DNA of 15,115 nucleotides from Rodentolepis nana (taxonomy: Eukaryota; Platyhelminthes; Cestoda; Cyclophyllidea; Hymenolepididae): positions 1-15,115 of the forward strand of contig UZAE01001117.1 of NCBI GenBank assembly GCA_900617975.1, in the 5' to 3' direction. Of this stretch, positions 1-9,990 are shown in pieces. A program made the position numbers and the translations under genes. The notes beneath the pieces are model-generated. The model saw only the letters and a program-made list of their open reading frames with translations. It had not been told where the DNA came from and did no database searches. Numbering within the stretch: the first letter of the stretch is position 1; every line of letters begins with the position of its first letter.

Positions 1-424
1 ACACAATCATGGATTTTGTCAGCAAGAAATAAATAACAAGTCGTAGATGTTCTATAAAGTTATTTTTCTAAGTTATCTGCAAATTTGGAGTTGCATTTCT
101 TATCGTGACTTTCGTTTCTAAATGATTTTTTCCTTTCTAATCTTAAAATAAATAGTGTGCAAGACCATGTCGATCTATTATTTATTTAAGTTGATCAGCT
201 CCCCCATTTATTATCGTCAAATGCAAACGTTTGCGTATATGCGAATGTCCTATATTAAATCCTTGCGAAATTCAATTTTGCGATAAATTCATTTGCTTGC
301 TGTATCATTTAGAATTTCCAGAGTACTGCGTTAAGAACTTGATGAATAGTTGATATTGGTGTACTTATATTATATATAATGATAAGCTTAACAACAACCA
401 TCCATCATTTCTCTCTACAAACAG
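1..424 (+). other. SF3A3: SF3A3 intron, 3' part (5' end outside window)
   Basis: AT-rich sequence ending in a pyrimidine-rich stretch and CAG (422-424) immediately before the first visible SF3A3 exon. No upstream SF3A3 coding sequence is recognisable here, so I read the whole stretch as intron. The exon that follows starts with the third base of a split codon, so the intron is phase 2. Confidence 0.7.
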
Positions 425-1537
425 GGATTTAGATCGCATAAAGGAGATTGCAATGCTGGAGGCGTGTGTATATCAGTTGGCGGAGATTCTCAACGAACAT
501 CGGGCAGCTACGATAGAGAATGTGCAACGACGCCAGGCACGAACATTGGCCGAACGGGAGGCCGAAGATGAAGAGAGTGATACTGAAAATGACCTCACCA
601 CCGCTAACGTAAATTCTGCCAATACGGATGCCAACGGCGATGCCGAAGAGGATGACATTCCCTACAATCCCAAAAATCTTCCTCTGGGGTGGGATGGCAA
701 AGTGCGTTTACTTATATTTTTAATTTTGGATTTGTAATTCTACTTGGTCCTTTTCTTATCCATCAGTATCTGCTCATGCCAAAACGCAGTCATCTGCAAT
801 ACTGGCTGTGTAGCCTCCATCGATGAACTCAACAAGAATGTTTACTTAATCTGTGAATTCATTTATTTGCCTTGGATTAGGTATTCTCTTCTTGGTATCC
901 TTTTTTACTTATCAACTATCACAGTTTTTTAAAGCTGATTTTATTAGTCTTAATGTGCTACGTTGACACGTTGCCAGTTTTATTTGACTTTTGTATCACT
1001 TCTTGAGTTGTCTTTATCTGGATGGAAGCTGTTTCTGTTTTAAGTATTCAACATCAATTCTTTATCTGTGATCTAAGGAATATGGCAACTTGGGCTATTG
1101 TTCAAATTTTTCATTTACAATTTGATATTTCAAACAGTTTTTGATTACCAATCTGCATTGTAATATTGCATCTGAATTCCCCTTTGATTATTTTATTTTA
1201 GCCAATTCCTTACTGGTTATACAAATTACATGGTTTGAATATGTATTACTCATGTGAGATTTGTGGAAATCAGACATATCGCGGTCCAAAAGCTTTCCAA
1301 CGTCATTTCTCCGAATGGCGTCATGCACACGGTATGCGTTGCCTCGGCATACCTAACACCGCTCACTTCGCCCATGTGACCAAAATTGAAGAAGCTTTGG
1401 CGCTGTGGCAACGCATCCGCACCACTAAGGAGGCTGAACGCTGGCGTCCTGACGTGGAAGAGGAAATGGAAGATCATGCAGGCAATGTCGTTTCCCGCAA
1501 AACTTACGAGGATCTCAAACGACAGGGTCTTCTCTAA
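425..1537 (+). CDS. SF3A3: Splicing factor 3A subunit 3 (SF3a60), C-terminal part
   Basis: SF3A3 is a nuclear subunit of the SF3a heterotrimer in U2 snRNP and helps fix U2 at the intron branch site. Two exons are visible: 425-701 and 1202-1537, joined in phase 0 across a GT...AG intron. They give 203 codons plus a stop. The first exon encodes a helical stretch (VYQLAEILNEH), the family motif ENVQRRQART and a very acidic linker. PYNPKNLPLGWDGK then runs across the junction into PIPYWLYKLHGLN. The second exon carries the matrin-type C2H2 zinc finger (CEIC, then HFSEWRH), GMRCLGIPNTAHFAHV and the conserved end TYEDLKRQGLL. From memory this is close to human SF3A3 almost residue by residue. Human SF3A3 is about 500 residues, so roughly the first 60% lies upstream. 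The gene is 5'-partial only because the window cuts it. It is followed closely by kanadaptin, possibly in one transcript. Confidence 0.96.
702..1201 (+). other. SF3A3: SF3A3 last intron (500 bases)
   Basis: GTGCGT donor at 702 and TTTTATTTTAG acceptor ending at 1201. The intron is phase 0 and falls exactly inside the conserved motif GWDGK|PIPYW. The interior is AT-rich, and I see no RNA gene or element in it. The short open frame at 744-932 is a chance reading inside the intron. Confidence 0.9.
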
Positions 1538-1585
1538 GGCCATACTCCATTGCTTCTCTCCATCTCCCTGCCTTGTGTTATAAAT

Positions 1586-1591
1586 ATTAAA
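1586..1591 (+). terminator. SF3A3: Probable SF3A3 poly(A) signal (ATTAAA)
   Basis: ATTAAA lies 48 bases after the SF3A3 stop codon and 83 bases before the AG that precedes the kanadaptin start. No canonical AATAAA occurs in the spacer. A pyrimidine-rich stretch follows at about 1612-1629. ATTAAA is the commonest natural variant of the poly(A) signal. Confidence 0.55.
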
Positions 1592-1654
1592 TATAATGCA
1601 TTTTTAAATGAACTTCCTTTTTTCCTTTCAATAACATTATGTTTTCTCTAAGTG

Positions 1655-1676
1655 CATTTGCGTTCTGTTTATAGGC
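1655..1676 (+). promoter_or_regulatory. SLC4A1AP: Candidate spliced-leader trans-splice acceptor
   Basis: The sequence before the kanadaptin ATG reads TTCTGTTTATAG followed by GC and then ATG, so AG (1673-1674) is only two bases upstream of the start codon. No room for a promoter and ordinary 5' UTR is apparent in the 139-base gap to the SF3A3 stop. In flatworms, tightly spaced downstream genes of polycistronic units receive a spliced leader at such an acceptor. A cis-spliced 5' UTR exon lying further upstream, inside or before SF3A3, cannot be excluded from sequence alone. Confidence 0.55.
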
Positions 1677-4600
1677 ATGGAGGCAGCTGAGCCTAAGGTT
1701 GAGGACATCGAATCGAACAATGAATCTCTATCTAATATTAATAATAATTCCGGATCTGAGGTTTTTTTCAAGGCTCCTTTTGTCAAGCCACCAGTAAATC
1801 GACAAAAATCTACTGCTAATGATATTTCAGAAATACAACCACGGGTTGATACTTCTGTAACTAATATTTCCAATAAAAACTCATACTTCATTCCAACTTT
1901 AAGTGATTAATCTGGCCTACTCTTCTTTTAGAAGTGTTACAAGCCTCCTGAATGGGCTCAGACTTGTCCCTCGGAAGCGAATTACTTTATTGAAGTAATT
2001 AAAAACGGCGTTCCTCTACCTGATGATACAATTCATCTCTCTGGAGTAAATCACTGTATTCTTGGACGTCAGCCGGCTCCTCTTCTGAGCCCTAATTTGG
2101 CCGATGGACGAGTGTCCCTCCTTTTACATCCCTCAATTAGTCGTACGCATGCAGTCCTCCAATATGGTTGTAATGCAGATTCCACCCCGGGTTGGTATTT
2201 ATTCGACTTCGACAGCACTCATGGGACATTTGTGAATAAGCACAGGGTACCTCCTGGAAGGTATATTCGACTTCGTGTGGGTTACGTCCTCCGTCTTGGA
2301 AGTAGTACTCGTCTCCTCATTTTGAATGGACCAGAGGATGATATGGAGGAAGAAACTAAGGAGTCCTTTAGTGAGCTGGTCACGAAGAAAAGGAAAAAAC
2401 TCCTTAAAACGGAGCGAAATGAGCAGAATCTGAATGAGCTAACTGAAGAACTAGTCACTGGAATCAGTGACAATGTTGGTTCATGTAATTGGGGAATATC
2501 TGGTAAGATTAAACTCTTTAACCCCTTTATTCCTCTCTAGTTGATGCCGAAGAGGAATATAATGGTGAAATAATGCAACGACGATTGGCAGAAAGCGGAA
2601 ACTGCTTAAGTCATGAAAAGAATTATGCTGAAGATCCCAAGAAGGCATTGAAAGCTTTCTTTGATCGCGAAGGTCTTGATCCGGAATACGAATTCGTCGA
2701 GGGTAAATTCGGTCAACAAATGTGCCGTATTGAGTGAGTCCATTTTTTCAATTTTCCTTTTTCTCTCGTACTTAAAACTTGTGTGGTTTCTAACGACTAA
2801 AATAGGCGTCTTTGAATCATGCCAACTCACTCTAAGTATGCTCTTTTCTCGGTAACAATTTTCTTGTAATGTGGTTAGTAAACCTCGTTTCTATTAATTC
2901 CTAATGGTACAATTCTGTAATTCATTATTCCTTTATGCTGATTCCGAAATACTCAACTACACAGGCTGGGTATACTTAGTTAAGAAATAAAATTGTGGAT
3001 TCCAATGCTTCGGTTAACAGCTAATACTGATTATCTAAACAAAATGATAATATGTAGAATATGACACTCCAGAAGTTGCTCGAGTGGCTTTTGAACGATA
3101 ACTGCCGACTTGTTCGACTGTTATAATGGGTGTCAACTTTTGCAATGAAAGAATTGCGTTTCGTATTACGCCTATTACTCGTATGTTCATTATGGGTTAC
3201 TAAATGCCACCTTATATTTGTACACAGGTTACCACTTGAAGAGGGAACAGTGTATGCGGAGGTCCCTCTGACTGGACGTAAGAAGAAGGAGGCTATTGCA
3301 GCTTGTGCTTTGGAGGCCTGCAGGATGCTTGATCGTCTAGGCCAATTCGACACCAATAGAGGTTGGTCTCTTAGTCATTCAGTGCATGAAATTTGCCATT
3401 CCCACTCAGTTTTTAACTAGCAGTTCTTGGGCTTTTTAAAGGGGCTGAAGCCGTGAGACGAGCTCGTGAAAAGGCTTACTGGGAGGAGAATGATTACTAC
3501 TCTTCTGATGAAGATACCTTCCTCGATAGAACCGGTCAAGTTGAAGTTAGAAGACGTCAGCGCATGCGACGTCTCGGAGTTGATAATGCTTCTCTCAATC
3601 ATGAAAATTCTATCTCAATGAAAACCGATGAAGATTCCTTTACTTTGGTGAGTATATGCTATCTTGTCTGGTGTCTCATTGTTTTCCTAGCTTTAAATGG
3701 ATTGAATACCTAAAATGTAAGTGAGTAGAAGTTTAGTTAAGTGGGTTCTACCAAATGCTCCTTTTGTAGTTATCTTTATCAGGGTGTTTTTATTTACTCG
3801 CACGTTGGTTAGGGTCTTCGGTTTTGCAAGTGAATACCTTTAATGAGGTATATTATTTCTCGTCCAGTGTTGGCATTAATTTGAAATTGCATTTGTTGTG
3901 GACTGTATTGTTAGTATTGGACTATTTAGCGTACATCATGGCATGTTGTTCAATGAGCTCATGCTATAATGTTGACCAATTCCCTAACCCCCTTTAATTA
4001 TGCCCTCTATATGTTCGTTTCGCATCTCTATAGCACCATTTGTTCTGTGTGATCTCTTAAAATAAGTACCCATTATCTCATTGTTTAAATTGCTTACGGT
4101 GGATCCCAGAGAGTTTAACATTATAAACACTCAAACATTTTTTCTATTGTTCTATTTCGATGTGAATCGAGGGAAAGCCTTTAATTTTTCTGGTGGTTAA
4201 TTTTAATTGTCAAAATTATTTGTTGGGTGCTTCCGTGTTTGGATTAGAATCGCGGGCTGTTGGCTGTGTGGGTATCAATTTACTACACTTTTGAGTTCTA
4301 GCGCGCTTGAATTTATGTATTTTTAGCTGGCTAAACTGGAGGAGTTGGGAAAGGAGATGATCAGATTGGAAGATGAACTAAATGCAGCAGAACGTGGTGA
4401 CTTTCCTTTTCTTCATTTACTCCTTCTATCTGACTTACGTTCACGTATCTCTTTTTTCTGTGAATAGCCCTGGAAGCTACTGCTGAAAACGCGAATGAAA
4501 TGGATGAATTGGAAGCCTATATGGAGGCTATCAAAAATGGTAACTTTGATTTTTCGCTTTTTCTTCACTTAATCACTCTAACTCATGGCACATGCAAACT

Positions 4601-7600
4601 GGAAGCCATTTCTCAATACGAATGAAGTCGAAAGTCATTAGGAGCCATGTTTTAATTAAAAAACTTTTTAATTAATAAATTTTTCAAAATGTGAACTAAA
4701 ACATACAATAGCAATGAAAAGGAGTTGCAAATGATGCTGAAATTAAATTATAGTTGATATATAAATAATTTAGGCACAACTTTTTTATGTCGGTACACCA
4801 AAATTAAATTTCCTATTTATTTTTCTTCCTTTCCTCATCAGTGCAAATTAAGTTTAATTCAATTTGTAATTTTGCATAGTTTAGCTGTCAGTTTTTTAAT
4901 GTAATGATGATCTTATTTCTGAGATTAATGGAAGTTGATTTAAATAATTCCCTTTTCAAAAGGGTATAAAAGATTTCAAGTGACAGGCTCAATTGTTGAA
5001 CCTATTTTCCTTTTATCAAACGAAGGCTAGAAGGCTTCACAGTTTTGGTCTTGGAAACGTATCTTCCTCTCCATTTTCTTATTCCTTTCTTTCTGATCCA
5101 GCATATCCTCACTTTCGTTGTCAATATAAAGTCAAATCAAACCCTTTTTATGAAGTTTTGACTCCTAAAAAGGCGAACTGAACATTGCCTGTCTGAATAT
5201 GACTCACAATCTTAAGGCCGATCTTAATCGCTCATCGTTGGTTTTTTCGAGGATGCAGGAGAACTGCTGAAAATAGTGAAGGAGTTTTCCAAAATCGTTT
5301 TTTTGGTTTAAAAATGCATGAATCGAATTAGATTTTAAGATTAATTGACGAGGGTTGTTGTTCTCTGTATTCTTAGGGGCACCGAAGAGGGCTGAACGGC
5401 AGGCACTGAAGCGGCGTTTGGTTACATTGCGTCAGGAAGAAGTGCGGCTGCTTCGTCGCGCGGGCATTCGTAATAATCCCATCCGTTTTTCCTCTTCTAC
5501 TTCTTCATCTTCGACAGCCTCTGCTGCCATTCGGGCTACCCTTGCTAATACTTTGATCGAAAAAGTTGACGCTAAGTATGTTTTCCTTTTTTATACTTTA
5601 TTTTGAAGCTCATCTATTTACAATTTTTCATATGATGCCGAGAGGGGTATCCTAAATTTTGTAGTTTTTGTTACTCTTCTAAGGTGCTTTAATGCCAGCA
5701 TGTCTAGTTAAAGCCATCAATTGCTTTTTAGAGAATCCATAGTTATTTAAATTCTAGTTAATGACTTCCTATTTCTATTGGATTATAGGATTTCTCTATT
5801 CATTACATCACTTCGTTGCTGTAAATGAATTAGTTGCACATTGAATTGAGGTCATCGCTTGAACAAAAATTGAAGTTGAGAACAATATTTGAATTTTACT
5901 CTTCCAATATATGGAAAAGCAGTGATTGGATTCATTTTTAAACCTGCGACAGAATAATATGCTGCTGGCGCACGACACAATTAGGCTCTTCTTCTATTAA
6001 TAGCCGTAGATGTTTACTGGCATCGCCATTGTATGTTTATTCTATTATCAGGTATCAGTTTCCCGTAGTTTTAACTCAGGTAAAATGGGAGGGGGTTTCT
6101 GTGACCTGGAACTAAGACGGAATACAATTTTTTATTGAATCGGTAGACGCCCGAAAATATAACGAGTCCCATGCACATATTTTGTAAAGTTGCCATAATT
6201 ATGCTATAAATGATACTACTTTTTTGCTTTGTAATACATATATTTGCTATTATTTTTACTCTGGTATAAATTTTACCTGTGCATGCATTTAATGGTCATG
6301 TTGAATGCTCTGGTTAAGAATATTTCTTGACCAAAACTTTTTAAGATATGTTCTAATAATGCTACTCCGGTCACTTTCAATTGCACTTCTTATAGTAAAT
6401 ACATCTATGATAAGTAGGAGTGATTTCGAGCATTCCTAAGCTTCCTTTCCTTTTAGTAAACAGGATTCCGGTTACGCAGAGAGCAAATTGAATGCCCTGA
6501 AGCGTCAGTTACCTAAGGTAGCTAATTGTACTGACTTCGAAAAGAGAAGAAATATTGACGGAGAAGAAGACACATTTGTTCCCGATGTTGATGAAGATGA
6601 AGAAGAGTTAATCGGTGGCGCTAAGCAGGTTAGTCTTCTATTTATCTATCTACGATATGGTAAATAAGCTTTCATTTTCTAGTTAGTTTTATATTTTATT
6701 ACTAGATATGTAAAAAATGGTTAGATTCTTCAATTATGACAACTCATTTTGCACAGAAATCGGAGAGACCTAGTAGACACTCATACCTCAACCAGCGAGT
6801 AATCCTGAACTCAGCCGTCTTGATTATCGAACCTGGTTAGAAATACGGGTAGTAAGAAAGTACTATTGATATATGCATACTTCGGGTCTAACCAGGTTCT
6901 ATGTTTATAAATAGATAAAGTGGAATCAGTGGTTTATCAGTTAGATATCGAACATCAACGAGTCAAAGTATTGTTTTTGGGATGAGAAAAGATGGCGACG
7001 ACTAGAAGTGGTTTATTCGCTATCGTCTGTAATATGGTGGTCGCTCTAAATGTTAAATGATTTCACTTTGAGCAATGTTTTTATATCGTTACACTGCCTG
7101 CTATTAATTAACTGATGTGCCTTCACATTATATAGTTTTAATGAACGCCGTTTCTATTCGCTTAGGGGTCAGGCCAACCTGATGAAGAAGCGATTGAAAA
7201 CAAACCAACTCAGAATAGGTCCTCTGAACTTGAGTTGGTACGTATTTTGGTGCCTATCGCACTATTTGTCTACTCTAACCTAAAAGCTCTGTTTTTACGT
7301 TTAAGATCAGTGAAGAGAAAACTAAATATGAGGAAACCTCTGTGATCTCAACAGAAGCCAAATACGTTGGATACTCGACTTCAACTAAGGTTTGAACGCC
7401 GACCCTGTGTTATTTCTCTTAAAACATTAAATATCGGAAAAGCAGAAACTGTATAATAAGTAATTTAGGGGCCGGAGTAAAACCTGGCTTTGTTTTTAAT
7501 GGGGATCTTAAAGACTCATCTCTTAAAATGGGATTTGTTTTAAAGATTTCGCTTTACCTCTGTTACGAGGATAACTTATTGTTCTCGATTTCTATCTGTT

Positions 7601-8392
7601 CATTTTAAGGAATATGCTTCCTATTTTGTTTTTCCCAATACCGGCTTTTGATTCTAGCTGTCTCAGCCAACTGTTGCCCAGCTGATCTGTGAGTTCAGCT
7701 GTTCCATCCTTTCCGGCACACGTAACTCCAGGAATTCAACGATCATTTCCTTTTAATTCGAATTCCTAACATTTTGCCCTAAATGACTTTTTTGATGGAT
7801 TTTTTATTTCCTAACAAATATGGTTCATATTTAATAAATATTTAAGGTAGTTTTCGATAACTCAGTTGGTCTTATTTTATTAATTAGATTGTGGAGCCGG
7901 TGGACAACCTGGAAGTATCTTCGGAGAAATTTCTACAGCAGCGATCCTTGTCCGATGAAAATGAAGTGCAGAAGCAATCGAAAAGATCAATTCTCTATTC
8001 CACCCCCGGTTCACCTTCTATCGTTGTTCAGGTAATTGCTATTTTATTATAGACGTATTCTTTTCTTAAGCGATTCTGAATCACCTGTTTCTGTTTCCTC
8101 TCAGCCGACGTCGCATGATGAGCCGCCTTCGATGGGAATGTACGACGAAAATGTAGACGATCCCAATTTTGCCCTTTGGCTGCCTCCTCCAGGTTAATTT
8201 TTAGTATTTTATATGTGCAATCCTCGTTTAGCGTTTGATTTGTGTGATAATTGCTTGATTGGTAACTATGTCCTAACTACTATGTGAAGAATTTGTAGTT
8301 ATGAAAACTCATGTGGTTTCCTCTTATTTCTCTTTTTTTCAGGCCAAACTGGGGATGGCATAACTAAATTAAATCAAAAGTATGGTTATTGA
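1677..8392 (+). CDS. SLC4A1AP: Kanadaptin (SLC4A1AP orthologue): FHA and dsRBD-like protein
   Basis: Fourteen exons: 1677-1856, 1932-2502, 2541-2733, 3228-3361, 3442-3647, 4327-4396, 4468-4539, 5377-5575, 6457-6628, 7166-7237, 7306-7389, 7888-8031, 8105-8192, 8343-8392. They join in frame to 744 codons plus TGA. Residues 1-60 are a low-complexity leader. Residues 64-200 hold KPPEWA and an FHA domain with GR (105-106), SISRTH (128-133) and STHGTFVNK (155-163), the phosphothreonine-binding pattern. A basic TKKRKK stretch (211-216) could be a nuclear signal. Residues 281-356 form a dsRBD-like fold (DPKKALKAFFDREG ... GRKKKEAIAACALEACRMLD). WEENDYYSSDEDTFLDRTG (373-391) and the tail from DDPNFALWLPPPG to KYGY (717-744) match human kanadaptin as I remember it. 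Coiled coil-like and acidic variable regions lie between. The protein is mainly nuclear; its original link to the kidney anion exchanger is disputed and would not apply in a worm. The ATG at 1677 follows an AG by two bases. Exon 1 has little conserved sequence, so its end is the least certain junction. Confidence 0.94.
2503..2540 (+). other. SLC4A1AP: 38-base intron in SLC4A1AP
   Basis: GTAAGA donor and CCTCTCTAG acceptor, phase 1. Retention would end the protein at the TAG of the acceptor itself (2538-2540). Removal joins ...NWGIS to VDAEEEYNGE and leads in frame to the dsRBD-like domain. The size is typical of the short intron class in flatworms and near the lower limit for animals. Confidence 0.9.
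2734..3227 (+). other. SLC4A1AP: SLC4A1AP intron 3 (494 bases)
   Basis: GTGAGT donor and TACACAG acceptor, phase 2, interrupting the dsRBD-like domain between MCRI and LPLEEG. The human protein is continuous across this point, so no missing exon is expected. AT-rich filler; no other structure is evident. Confidence 0.85.
3648..4326 (+). other. SLC4A1AP: SLC4A1AP intron 5 (679 bases)
   Basis: GTGAGT donor after DEDSFTL and TTTTTAG acceptor before LAKLEELGKEM, phase 0. The same junction in human kanadaptin reads without a gap (a SLVAKLNDAE-like sequence). I see no conserved element or RNA gene in the intron. Confidence 0.85.
4540..5376 (+). other. SLC4A1AP: SLC4A1AP intron 7 (837 bases)
   Basis: GTAACT donor and TTCTTAG acceptor, phase 1. 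It contains an all-AT hairpin: an 11-base arm at 4652-4662 and its perfect complement at 4665-4675, with a two-base loop. The open frame at 4993-5181 starts at TTG, matches no family I know, and is treated as chance. Confidence 0.85.
5576..6456 (+). other. SLC4A1AP: SLC4A1AP intron 8 (881 bases)
   Basis: GTATGT donor and CCTTTTAG acceptor, phase 2. This is the longest intron in the window. A stretch near 5950-6180 appears somewhat less AT-rich than its flanks but has no open frame or repeat that I could identify. Use of the nearby alternative AG at 6461-6462 would bring in an early stop, so 6455-6456 is preferred. Confidence 0.82.
6629..7165 (+). other. SLC4A1AP: SLC4A1AP intron 9 (537 bases), with an embedded atypical block
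   Basis: GTTAGT donor and TTCGCTTAG acceptor, phase 0. From about 6750 to 7075 the sequence is less AT-rich and less T-biased than the other introns. It holds a 13-base perfect inverted repeat (6829-6841 and 6887-6899) and a TATAAATA-like stretch near 6905-6912. This block may be an inserted element; see the repeat entry. Confidence 0.8.
6829..6899. repeat. 13-base perfect inverted repeat in intron
   Basis: GAACCTGGTTAGA at 6829-6841 is the exact reverse complement of TCTAACCAGGTTC at 6887-6899, with 45 bases between. Unlike most chance inverted repeats in AT-rich DNA, the arms are mixed in composition. The flanks (about 6750-7075) also differ from ordinary intron here. It could be part of a small mobile element (a non-autonomous DNA element or a short LTR-type element), but I find no clear terminal repeats or target-site duplication. 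Confidence 0.6.
7390..7887 (+). other. SLC4A1AP: SLC4A1AP intron 11 (498 bases)
   Basis: GTTTGA donor (weak match) and TTAATTAG acceptor, phase 0. A possible 31-base cassette exon sits inside at 7658-7688, flanked by TTGATTCTAG and GTGAGT. Including it would shift the frame, so it is not part of the main protein. Confidence 0.75.
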
Positions 8393-8416
8393 AGCATTGT
8401 ATTTTTTTAACTATTT

Positions 8417-8422
8417 AATAAA
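8417..8422 (+). terminator. SLC4A1AP: SLC4A1AP poly(A) signal (AATAAA)
   Basis: Canonical AATAAA 24 bases after the TGA stop at 8390-8392, followed by a T-rich downstream stretch (about 8438-8454). It implies a very short 3' UTR. Confidence 0.75.
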
Positions 8423-9990
8423 TCTGTATATCTGAACTTTCTTTTTTATTTGTTTGCACTTATCAGTCATATCTGGTATCTTACGGATCTGAATTCATTT
8501 TTGTCTTCAACTTTTGTGATTTGCACAGTACTTTACTGCGATGTTAAATTGTTCGTGTACTTATATGTAGAACATTTTAGGTCTGTACATTGTACGATTT
8601 CAAGAATGATAAAATGGTAGCAACAACATAGCTTAAGTTAAAATAATGTTATAGTATATGAATGCTATTTTTTGTGGTATTGGGATTCTGTGTGTAGTCC
8701 TATCTACCTCCGAATATATCTTTGACTCCATTTCTATGAAAAATATCCCAGAGTTGTTTTTGTGAGAAATTCGTGTTCCATAACCTCTTGTGTTAGAGTT
8801 TTCCGACAATCATTTTTGATAGGGTGATAGTTCCATCATAGAAAACCACAATTTTGCCGTGTTGTCTGACATTGAAACTCGATACCTGAGTACATTTGAA
8901 AATTGTCCATGTTCTTACTTTCATACTGTCATTATATTGTTTTGGTTTAGTGGTATTTATTACCTACTTTGAACGGGATTTTCAAACTATTGTCGCCAAA
9001 GAGAGATTTTGCGCACACCTTAAGTCGTCTCAATTCAGCTCACTTCCTTCTTATTTAGCCTCACCTATCTTTGGTCGTAAGTCAAGGAAATACTTGTAAA
9101 TTAATTTTATGAATGCAGAAGCGACTGAAAGATCAAATTACTATTTTAACTTTACATGGTTTCGCACTTTATGGTTCGGAGAGTGATTTATAATGATGAC
9201 AACTAGACACTATATATCACCAAAGCGGTCTCGTTTCATTTACTGGAGCCATCTATTTAATCCCAAAGTAATCGTGTTCTCTACTCCGTCATTCGAGAAT
9301 TTTTAAAGTTTCGTCTCTTGTATCACTGACGTTTACATTTCTGCGTTGGCTGTATTGAATACTATCGCCAATATTCTTATTACAGTTGAACGATGGTAGA
9401 ATTTGCTTGTATTGCAGGGCAATAGCTTCACCTACGCCTCGGTGAGAAGTTAATAGTACCCATAGAACCTTTATAACTTTACAGCATCTGCGTTTGCTGC
9501 TAGTTGCCGATGCTTTTTCAAGTATATGAAGATATGATTTTGCTACCTTCATTTGATAGCAAACTCTCTTCCTTCAACTATTAGTGAGCGAAAATCAATC
9601 ACTTTGAAGACAATGAAAGTGCATGAGTAATGCGCGAATAATAAATTTGATCGCACGTTTTCTTCCACGACGGAATATCTTAGTATTACCACAACAATAC
9701 ATTGCAAACGTGGAGCACTCTGGGCAACTTATACTCATGCGACAAAAAGTCTATAAGTCGACAGTTGACTTCAAACAACCATGACTTGGCTGTAAGTTAT
9801 ATTCCACCACTTCCACAGTACTCATTATTATGCCCCCTCGACATTTTGTGACTGATGCTCTTCCCCTTTGTAAAGCAAGAAGTCAACTAAAGGGCTAATT
9901 ATAACTATCATAAAGCCTGCCATTTGGTATAAATAAATATTTTAAACGTAACATCGTCCAACCCATAAAGCAATCGAAATGGTGATTCGA

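Noticed and set aside
473..658. 61-codon - strand open frame across the SF3A3 exon
   Set aside because: Serine-rich shadow of the acidic SF3A3 coding sequence on the other strand.
1250..1543. 97-codon - strand open frame opposite the SF3A3 zinc-finger exon
   Set aside because: Mirror of a strongly conserved + strand exon; the protein resembles nothing.
1637..1891. 84-codon - strand open frame over kanadaptin exon 1
   Set aside because: Antisense reading of the kanadaptin leader; the + strand frame joins in phase to the FHA exon.
8896..9099. 67-codon + open frame with a hydrophobic N-terminus in the spacer
   Set aside because: Starts at TTG, lacks any family similarity I can see, and has no splice or promoter context. 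The hydrophobic bias is expected from T-rich DNA.
9289..9552. 87-codon - strand open frame in the spacer
   Set aside because: It begins with ATG but has no recognisable domain, no neighbour on that strand and no splice extension I could support. Kept only as a region to check.
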